This document shows positions 6,045 through 7,521 of a stretch of DNA of 7,521 bases, one piece after another. Source of the stretch: Bacteroidota bacterium (lineage in GTDB: Bacteria > Bacteroidota > Bacteroidia > Bacteroidales > Prolixibacteraceae); the NCBI GenBank assembly GCA_023393265.1, contig JAEWME010000297.1, positions 1 through 7,521 of the forward strand, written 5' to 3'. A program made the position numbers and the translations under genes. The notes under the pieces are model-generated. The model was not told where the DNA came from. It worked only from the letters and a program-made list of their open reading frames with translations, and made no database searches. Positions within the stretch are counted from its first letter, which is position 1. Each line of letters begins with the position of its first letter.

Positions 6045-6047
6045 ACC

Positions 6048-6950
6048 TCACGACCTGCATTTGCAGCCTTCTCCTGAGAAATATTCATACTGAAAAGTAG
6101 TGTGGGTAATTTCGAAGCGGCTCATCAGCAATTGCTTGGCCTGTTTGGTAATCAGATTGGTTTCCGAAACAGGTATATTATCAGCCAAAACCAGGTGCGC
6201 TTCAAAAAATATCTTGTGGTCGGCCAACTGCCACAGGTGAATGTGATGAACATTTTTTATCCCGCTGATTTCTTCCAGCATGGCAATTACTTCTTTCTGG
6301 TCGATCTCCGAAGGGGCAAACTGCATCAATATTCCAACACTTTCCTTCAGGATAGAAAATGTATGGATAAAAATGTATATGCTGATTAAAACAGTTACCA
6401 GCGGGTCTATCCAGTATATTTTGAATAACCAGATACAAACAGCTCCCGCAATTACTGCAACCGAAGTCAATGCGTCGCCGATAAGATGCAGGTATGCCGC
6501 TTTGATATTCAGGTTTTCCTCTTTGTTGTCGTGCAGAATAAAAACAGAAAGTCCGTTTGCCAGTAGTCCCAAAATTCCAAGTCCAAGCATCCATTTGTAA
6601 TCTACCTCCCTCGGTTCGAGGAAACGCTTCACTGCCTCAAAAACCAGGAATACAGAAACTGCTATCAACGAAAGCGCGTTGATGAAAGCAGCCAATATTT
6701 CGGCTCGTTTGTATCCGAAGGTAGATTGCATTGTTTGCGGCCTCATGCCGATGCGGTGCGCCACCCAGGCAAGTACGACCGAAATTACATCACTCAGATT
6801 GTGTAGCGCGTCAGAAATAAGTGCGAGGCTCCCGGAAATCACCCCTCCAATAAACTGGCCAATTGTAATTACACTGTTGAGCAGAACAGTAATTCCAAGG
6901 TTTCGGCCGGTGTGTTCGTGGTGATGGTGATGTGTATGATGGTGTTCCAT
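6048..6950 (-). CDS. cation diffusion facilitator (CDF) metal exporter, zinc-type
   Basis: Inner-membrane proton-coupled exporter of divalent metals, most likely Zn2+ (ZitB/CzcD-like). From ATG 6950 it is 300 residues. A histidine-rich N-terminus (nine His among residues 3-13) is followed by six predicted helices. The transport-site motif HxxxD occurs in helix 2 (His50-Asp54, SDALHNLSD) and helix 5 (His155-Asp159, LHLIGDALTS). A C-terminal cytoplasmic domain covers about 210-300 with VHHIHLWQL, and the end is Cys-rich (GCKCRS). His residues in both helix 2 and helix 5 favour zinc over manganese or iron. An in-frame ATG at 7070 would add 40 residues, but these do not resemble a CDF N-terminus and would overlap the promoter of the divergent sigma gene, so MEHHHTHHH is preferred. 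A TAATTTG sequence at about 6985-6991 on the minus strand may be part of its promoter. It is convergent with dapA. Confidence 0.93.
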   Translation of the reverse strand: MEHHHTHHHHHEHTGRNLGITVLLNSVITIGQFIGGVISGSLALISDALHNLSDVISVVLAWVAHRIGMRPQTMQSTFGYKRAEILAAFINALSLIAVSVFLVFEAVKRFLEPREVDYKWMLGLGILGLLANGLSVFILHDNKEENLNIKAAYLHLIGDALTSVAVIAGAVCIWLFKIYWIDPLVTVLISIYIFIHTFSILKESVGILMQFAPSEIDQKEVIAMLEEISGIKNVHHIHLWQLADHKIFFEAHLVLADNIPVSETNLITKQAKQLLMSRFEITHTTFQYEYFSGEGCKCRS

Positions 6951-7056
6951 GGTGCAGGTACTTTTGAAAATTCGAAGAAAGGATACTGCCAAATTACGCA
7001 AAAAGTCGGGCAAAACAGTTATTTTAACACGAGCCAAACAAATATTTCGGGAACCG

Positions 7057-7083
7057 TGCAACATTCGCAAAACGGCTGTCGTC
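7057..7083 (+). promoter_or_regulatory. possible ECF-type promoter of the second sigma gene
   Basis: TGCAACA (7057-7063), 16 nt, then CGTC (7080-7083), ending 26 nt before the TTG start at 7110. It resembles the paired TGTAACC-N15-CGTC elements at 1886-1980, with two -35 differences and a spacer one base longer. It could be read by the sigma factor it precedes, or cross-recognised by the first one. Confidence 0.4.
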
Positions 7084-7109
7084 TTTCAAACAGAGATTAA
7101 AACAAATAA

Positions 7110-7521
7110 TTGGAGAACCAGTTTCAAAATATTTACCAGGAAACCATTGACAGGTGCCGGAAAGGCGACACCAAAGCTCAGTTCGAACTTTATAAGTTGT
7201 ACTACAAACTGATGTACAACGTGAGCCTGCGCATGGTTGGCAACGAAATTGAAGCAGAGGATGTAATGCAGGAAGCATTTCTGAAAGCATTCACCAAACT
7301 GGACACCTACAAAGGAGAGGTTAGTTTTGGCGCTTGGCTGAAGAAAATCGTGATTAACCGCTCGTTGGATCAGTTGAAAAAGCGAAAAGTGAAGTTCGAA
7401 GAGTTGAACGAAAAAATTCCTGACGACGCACCTGCAGATCTGAATATTTCGGAAATACAGATGGAAAAACTGAAAAAAGCGATTAACAAGCTGCCTGATG
7501 GCTACCGGGTTGTTTTAACAC
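7110..7521 (+). CDS. second ECF-type sigma factor, 3'-truncated by the window edge, TTG start
   Basis: The reading frame encodes 137 residues of a sigma-70 family ECF factor before the window ends. It begins MENQFQNIYQETIDRCRKGD. Region 2 covers about residues 20-93, with IEAEDVMQEAFLKAF (47-61, region 2.2) and FGAWLKKIVINRSLDQLKKRK (73-93, regions 2.3-2.4). After a linker (EELNEKIPDDAPADL), LPDGYRVVL at 128-136 opens region 4, whose helix-turn-helix lies outside the window. A stop codon (TAA 7107-7109) directly precedes TTG 7110, and the next in-frame ATG (residue 35) would delete the start of region 2, so TTG is the probable start. No Shine-Dalgarno is seen. It is divergent from the CDF exporter gene, with 159 bp between the starts. 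Confidence 0.88.
   Translation, partial: MENQFQNIYQETIDRCRKGDTKAQFELYKLYYKLMYNVSLRMVGNEIEAEDVMQEAFLKAFTKLDTYKGEVSFGAWLKKIVINRSLDQLKKRKVKFEELNEKIPDDAPADLNISEIQMEKLKKAINKLPDGYRVVLT

Noticed and set aside
6055..6066. CTGCA/TGCAG palindrome just past the dapA/CDF junction as a terminator
   Set aside because: The stem is only 5 bp, the loop is 2 nt and no T-tract follows on either strand; it encodes the Cys-Lys-Cys end of the CDF protein.
6951..7070. 40-residue N-terminal extension of the CDF exporter
   Set aside because: The extension has no CDF character and runs over the promoter region of the divergent sigma gene. The His-rich start at 6950 fits the family.

Overview
The window looks like ordinary chromosome from a member of the Bacteroidota. 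The phylum call is an inference from several signs. Base composition is moderately AT-rich. Clear Shine-Dalgarno sequences are almost absent. There is a Bacteroidota-type -7 box (TAnnTTTG) just before one start. Two small proteins resemble families largely confined to this phylum: a DUF6249-like membrane protein and a DUF6913-like protein next to dapA. I see no insertion sequence, phage gene, CRISPR array, tRNA or rRNA.

Layout, left to right. The last 15 codons of an unidentified plus-strand gene (1-48) precede pdxH (145-777, PLP synthesis/salvage). Convergent with pdxH, on the minus strand, is a two-gene unit: an ECF sigma factor (1299-1874) followed by a small cysteine-free protein with two membrane segments (783-1211), a candidate anti-sigma or sigma-partner protein. 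Divergent from the sigma gene is a small three-helix membrane protein (2028-2372, DUF6249-like), which ends at a strong intrinsic terminator. A plus-strand housekeeping block follows: ligA (2536-4542, NAD-dependent DNA ligase), a DUF6913-like gene (4645-5166) and dapA (5163-6044, lysine/diaminopimelate pathway). The last two overlap by 4 bp. A cation diffusion facilitator metal exporter (6048-6950, minus strand) converges on dapA with a 3-bp gap. At the right edge a second ECF sigma factor begins at a TTG codon (7110) and runs out of the window.

The most informative signal is in the intergenic region 1875-2027. It holds two promoter-like elements of identical design, TTGTAACC-N15-CGTC, pointing in opposite directions. 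One faces the sigma gene and one faces the DUF6249-like gene. The simplest reading is that this sigma factor transcribes itself, its membrane partner and the divergent membrane protein, forming a compact stress-type module. The position of the sigma-side promoter also decides the sigma start: the upstream in-frame GTG at 1904 lies inside the promoter, so translation should begin at ATG 1874 on an almost leaderless mRNA. A related but weaker element (TGCAACA-N16-CGTC, 7057-7083) precedes the second sigma gene.

Apart from this regulatory module the genes are conserved and conventional. I found no convincing new defence, mobile or biosynthetic system.
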